64,000 bases of DNA from Acanthochlamys bracteata (taxonomy: Eukaryota; Streptophyta; Magnoliopsida; Pandanales; Velloziaceae), in the NCBI GenBank assembly GCA_019914995.1, contig CM034135.1:5086501-5150500 (forward strand), in the 5' to 3' direction. Position numbers and translations under genes: made by a program. Position 1 is the stretch's first letter, and the number at the start of each line of letters is the position of its first letter. Below, in pieces: positions 59,293 through 64,000 of the stretch. The notes beneath the pieces are model-generated. The model was not told where the DNA came from. It saw nothing but the letters and a program-made list of their open reading frames with translations, and ran no database searches.

Positions 59293-61039
59293 CATATTTT
59301 AACCTTTGGTGACTGATTGCATGCATATAAGAAATGTTAGACACTCCAACGCACTAGCTGCATATGGGAGGACTTACAATATTATATCTACTGAGTGATG
59401 TTTTGCTGAATATAACTAAAGAAAGAATGCAACCACCAGAGGTTAAAATAGGTAATAAGCCTAAATCTTGAACATAAACTAAGCACATAAAATGAATTAT
59501 CTGCATCTCTTAGTCAAATATATGAATTTAAGCATAGGGGAACAGGTGATGAACCTGAAGGAGCTAATTGAATCACAAAAGCAGTAGTTAGTTTCTTCAA
59601 TCAAGTCATAGTAAACGTCTGCCCTCCAAAGGAAGGTAAAGCAAAGTCCCTCCTTAGACGAGCATAGGGCTTTTGTCAAGTAGAAGGTTTTGTTAATGTG
59701 CTTGAGCGATATGGAGGAAGGAATGCAACTCTAAAAGAAGACAACCACAATTGAAAACAACCTAAATAGGCTACTGTTACATAAGAAATTAATCATCAAG
59801 CGTGGTGTCCTTTAGTAAGCGTTGACCAAGTGGTCCAGATTTCAATTAAAAAAGGATGATTAAATAGGCAGGGTTTATGTATTGAGAACTAACCAATTTG
59901 CATTCCAAAAACCCCAACAGTTAAGCAACAACAAAAGGAATCAAAGAACAAGCTACTTATCTAAGCAAAGAAGTGACCACTTGATCGATTGAACGGATTT
60001 GAAAACATTGACGTTCCAATCAGCTCCATGTTAGGTGTTTCAACTTGAGGTGATGAGTGATATGGTAAGAAACAGTAAGTATGCAGGTATAACTTAATAA
60101 GTGAAGTAGGATGTAAACAACTTATCTAAGCAAGGGAACAACTGTTTAAAATGTCTAAATTGCAAATAATTGACTCTTGAATCAGCATTCTGTTGGTTTG
60201 GATTACAAGAGAACACAAAAGAGAGATAGGACAAACAATTACTATGCGAACAAATTGACCAAGTTAATTAATAATGAATGGATTAAAAAGAGTATGTGAC
60301 TTAGCTAGGCAGGAGAATGACTGCTTCATGCTTGATTGCCTACATTGAAGAAAATTAACACTTTAACCAGTCTATTTCCAGCATCACATGTTGAAATAAA
60401 AGGAGACCATACGTGAACGACTCAGCAAACAAGCCACCAGTGGAATGAATACAGTAGTGAAAACAACAACCTCAAAGACTTTCTGCTTGTATCTATATTA
60501 AAAGAAAATATCTCGTTCGATAACAAGGAAAACATTTAGTGACATAATAAAACAAAAGCTGCCTAGTTCTGATGTATTGACTTTTGAAGAAAATTATTAA
60601 TGCAAAGAATAATGTAGCCAATCATAAAGAACAAATGACCTATGAAATAGGATGGGAGAAACCGTACTTGAGATGGCCACTGGTAACAACCCGAATACCC
60701 ACAACCGACTTCCACACTATCTAAAATTACTGTTGTAGGTTGTACAAGACATGCAAACAAGATAAAACTTACTATGTCAAGAGTTTATAGAAGCATATAT
60801 GCTGATACAAAATAACACATCTATAAGTCATAAATCAAACTATCTCTTCTGTAGATATCCTTCGATCTCAGTTAATCAATAACTTCGAAAGAATCTTAAC
60901 AATGAACTACCGTGATAACTATAGGATCTAAGTAAACATCTATGCAATTATCTATAATCCTCTAAAGTGAAGATTTCATATTAAAAAAATATTTTTTTTG
61001 TGCTCTTGCTTTGAGTATAATAATTTAAAACGGCCTTAC
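59293..61039. other. AT-rich nuclear DNA, possibly intronic
   Basis: No gene firmly supported. On the minus strand 60727-60668 an open segment reading VILDSVEVGCGYSGCYQWPS follows CAACAG and ends at CAA before GTACGG. This could be an exon of the gene that begins at 62950, but the donor is weak and the frame link is not established. Confidence 0.35.
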
Positions 61040-61128
61040 CAAACAATGTTTCCCCATGGACATAGTAATTTGTTCACAATCAGCATTGCTCCACAGTTGA
61101 GGTTCACTTTATAAGTAAATCTGTGAAC
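61040..61128 (-). CDS. Possible exon, unlinked
   Basis: Minus-strand 89-nt block between TTTGCAG and GTAAGG. In one frame it is fully open (VHRFTYKVNLNCGAMLIVNK, then LLCPWGNIV). The splice sites are good. However, joining it to the exon ending at 61559 gives the wrong phase and an immediate stop (GSQIYL then stop), so another exon must lie between them, or the fragment is dead. Family not recognised. Confidence 0.35.
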
Positions 61129-61558
61129 CTGCAAATCAATATAAGCAGACACATAACTTGAAACATGTAACAATAGCTAAATGTTATACTACATGTTTAG
61201 TTAATATGCATTACCTAACTTTTGTAGAGAACCGATGAATATTGACAAACATGATATTGGTAGAGAAGGGATGAAGAAGAATGCAGAGTGTATTTATGGA
61301 CGTGCTAACCTGACTTTAAGCTAGAAGGTAGGATTACTAGGCAGGAAATATGTATTACTTGGAAAACAATTGTTAGTACCATTTAATCAAGATTAGAATC
61401 TTGTTTTCTTAAAAAAGGGGTACTGATTTTTTATGGACTACTATTTCCTAGCACTAGAGTTGACCCAACACTTACAGATAGTAAATAGCCAATTAAATGC
61501 AAAATTAAGTAAACCAAGAAATATTTACAAAAGTAATCTCAAGGAGCAAACACTATAC

Positions 61559-62950
61559 CTGAAGACAAATGTAGGGCTTCAACTACTTTTTTGAAAGACA
61601 AAGCTATCAATTCCCTTAACCTGAAAGGAAGAGGACTGCAACAAAAATAATTAGTATACAAGCAAAGCAAGAAATTAAGAAGCAACAGCAAAATGACTCA
61701 GAGTAGCACTTAACTAAGCAAGTAGACTAATGCACGATGGATTGCCTCATTGAAGAAACACTTATCCTTAAAAAAAAATTTGTGGTTCCTTTTCCTTGCA
61801 CAAAGAGCAAGAGAGAAAACAATCAGAAAGCATATTTAGATTGAATTTAGGTTTAACTTGAATTCTTCTTGAGAAAGAGACGATCTTAAATAGGAGCCAA
61901 GAAATGCCCTAATTATAAGTTCAAGCTATTATGTTGTGGTACAAAACCATCAATGGACAGTCATCATGCCATAAATGAACTCCTACCAGTCTTCTCTGTA
62001 ACTTCGAGTTGTAAAGGCTTAAGATCATTCATCAAATTACAGAGTAAGAAGTAAAGCAACTTAATGAGACTCACACATGTCCAACTGCCCACGGTTCCTC
62101 AATGGAACATCCTCTAGACGTGAGTAATGCCTAGGCATACCTTTGCTATAAAATGAAAATGAAACACCATACTTAGGTATCACTATATGGCCATCGTATG
62201 AAATTACCTGGATAATAGTACGTTTATGTATATAAAATTCAAACCCGACCAGGAACAGAGTTGCTTAGCTACAAGCATTCCTACAACACAACAATTAACA
62301 TCAACACTATATCTCGATAGAACTTTTCTTATTTAGAACACAAAAATATATTACCCCATAAATAAAAACACTTCTATCGGCTGTCCTATTTCACTTGAAA
62401 CAAAAAACAGTAATTTACCTCTTCTCCTAACAATGAAAATCACTTACTGAATATAATCTATTTGTTTAGCAAGGGGAAGCCTAAAACACGCTGATAACAA
62501 GCTAAATAATGAAACTAACTACAGTTTTGGCAAAGCACGTATAAGAATCATGAAAATAAATATAAACCTAGTGGAAGTATAGCTTCTACAACTAAAAACA
62601 TATACAAGGAACTTTGCTATAATAAATAACAACTAACATATAAAACAAAAATAGTACATGTCCAAAGTATAACATATATTATGTCATTTTTTACAACTAC
62701 CAAACCATCCATTAAATTTTATGACTTAACATCGAGCTCACAAACCCAAAGGGACAGCATGCATGTTGAGCCTAAATAACCACCCTCCACACAACTACAT
62801 ACGTTATCTATAGAAAATGGGCAGAATTCCAATACAATTAACTAAAGGGCCCTAATTGAGAAAAAAAAACTAAACCAGGACAACAAGGTAAAAAGAGCCA
62901 CCTGTAAGATTGTGTGATGCTATTTGCTCAAGATGGCAATCTTTCTCCAT
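61559..62950 (-). CDS. Four-exon gene fragment, unassigned
   Basis: Minus-strand model: exon 1 62950-62902 from ATG (MEKDCHLEQIASHNLT), exon 2 62140-62075 (GMPRHYSRLEDVPLRNRGQL, DM), exon 3 62017-61987 (SFTTRSYREDW), exon 4 61620-61559 (LRELIALSFKKVVEALHLSS). Every join uses GT-AG sites, and the frame stays open across all three introns with phases 1, 1 and 2, which is unlikely by chance. The peptide is rich in charged residues and ends in an amphipathic helix. I do not recognise the family. The model reads toward the tandem array, whose exon-like blocks are on the same strand, so the array may be an amplified downstream part of this gene. The weak points are the tiny third exon (31 nt) and the unresolved continuation after 61559. 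Confidence 0.5.
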
Positions 62951-64000
62951 AAAGTTTGAAGAGACAACTTATTTTACAAAACCAAATGGAGCTTACGACT
63001 TATGTATAACTCCGATCAATTTTACTAGCTTATGCATTCAACATCAAATTGTATAAGATATACAGGTTCAGCTTCGTTGTAGTCAATTTCCATAAGTAAC
63101 TCTCCCGTCCAAAATGATATAATTTTGTCTATTGTCGAATATCTACAGATCTAAGATAAGTTAATTATCGAGCCAAAATTCTAATAATTCTCCTTATGTA
63201 TATATCATTCCCTAATACTTGAAAGGAACATAACATGCAAGAGAAAAAAGACAACACAAACAACATAATCTACTGATAGCAGGATATAACTCTAAGCAAT
63301 TGAAACTAGCCTTAGAAACATATCAAAACTACTTCAGTTTTGAACCAATATGGGATCTTTTGCAGCAAGAAAATTATGAAAGGTACACTAAATTACACAG
63401 CTGTAACACTAAACCACCCCTACAAATTAAGACATGAATGTGCTTACACACAAGCTCAAATTATATGCAAGTTTTCATAACTTGTCGAGTAGAGCTTATC
63501 CCAAGAGACAGAATGATCTGTAATCCTACTTCAACCTGGTATGAGAAATGACAATTCCAATCGGCAACAATAATTGCCTCACTGCGTACCTACCTGGATG
63601 CCACCATGCTGAAGGCAAATAAATAAAACAAAATTAGATGAAAGATTTGGTGTTCCAGAACTGTTATCCAGCATGTCAAAAAGATTGCCAGCACTATTCT
63701 TAAAAGCAAAGGCTATCGTTACACTACCTCAAAAATAGCCGATACTATATTCCTGCTTTTATCAGTGTTCTTGCAATTCACTCAAATTGTTGGTGCCTCT
63801 TCAGACCAGAATGGAAGTAACTAGACGAAAAAAACTTTCTTGTATGAATGGACGACTTCAATGATCTTGGATAAGGACAATTGTTTGGATCTTTCTCAAC
63901 ACTACTCCTTATCGATGCTCACCATTTAAACAACAACACACCTACACAAAAAGATGTTCAAGAAATCAAGCTACCAACAAAAAACCCCTTAGTTTTACAT
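62951..64000. other. AT-rich nuclear DNA upstream of the gene fragment
   Basis: If the minus-strand model beginning at 62950 is right, this is its promoter or 5' untranslated and intron region. A 15-nt minus-strand block (HGGIQ) near 63598-63612 sits between TTTGCCTTCAG and GTAGGTAC and could be a micro-exon or chance. Nothing else is supported. Confidence 0.35.

Overview
This window is plant nuclear DNA, almost certainly from a flowering plant. The evidence is a hAT transposon of the plant BED-finger type, GT-AG exon-like blocks in AT-rich DNA, plant Ty3/gypsy and Ty1/copia fragments, and a large block of plant mitochondrial-type DNA that carries exon 1 of the trans-spliced gene nad1. I cannot name the species. 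No intact, confidently functional protein gene was found.

Layout. (1) 1-4815 is AT-rich nuclear DNA. It holds a decayed partial copy of the repeat that forms the large array further right (about 470-900), an unassigned candidate first exon (1881-2117), and a decayed minus-strand hAT element. That element has its 3' terminal region at 2546-2720 and the C-terminal part of its transposase at about 4085-4815. Directly beside the transposase end is an 81-nt exon of an ARF/ARL-type small GTPase (3994-4074). (2) About 4816-30180 looks like mitochondrial DNA moved to the nucleus (NUMT). It contains Ty1/copia, Tat-type gypsy and gag fragments and, near its right end, nad1 exon 1 on the minus strand (29585-29971) with its ACG start and several unedited codons. 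(3) A 5.67-kb hAT element (11348-17012) with terminal inverted repeats and an 8-bp target duplication is nested inside the mitochondrial DNA. Its transposase is broken by stops and by a local rearrangement. (4) About 30181-31733 is nuclear DNA ending in the 3' part of a gypsy LTR, a tRNA-Asp primer-binding site and the first codons of gag, cut off abruptly. (5) 31734-59292 is a tandem array of about 17 units of about 1.7 kb. Two units share one 0.7-kb deletion, and the left units form a three-unit higher-order repeat. On the minus strand, edge units contain two exon-like blocks that splice in frame; interior units have lost the splice donors. (6) 59293-64000 is AT-rich nuclear DNA with a four-exon, frame-consistent minus-strand gene fragment (62950 to 61559) reading toward the array.

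History inferred: the hAT relict at the left is cut where the mitochondrial block begins, so the organelle DNA probably landed in an old transposon. The younger hAT then inserted into the organelle DNA. The array appears to be an amplified gene-derived segment bounded on the left by a truncated retrotransposon. Many differences between array units sit at CAG/CTG trinucleotides and are indels or scrambles rather than C-to-T changes. That suggests part of the unit-to-unit variation is base-calling error at methylated CHG sites. I found no convincing evidence of a new enzymatic or defence system.
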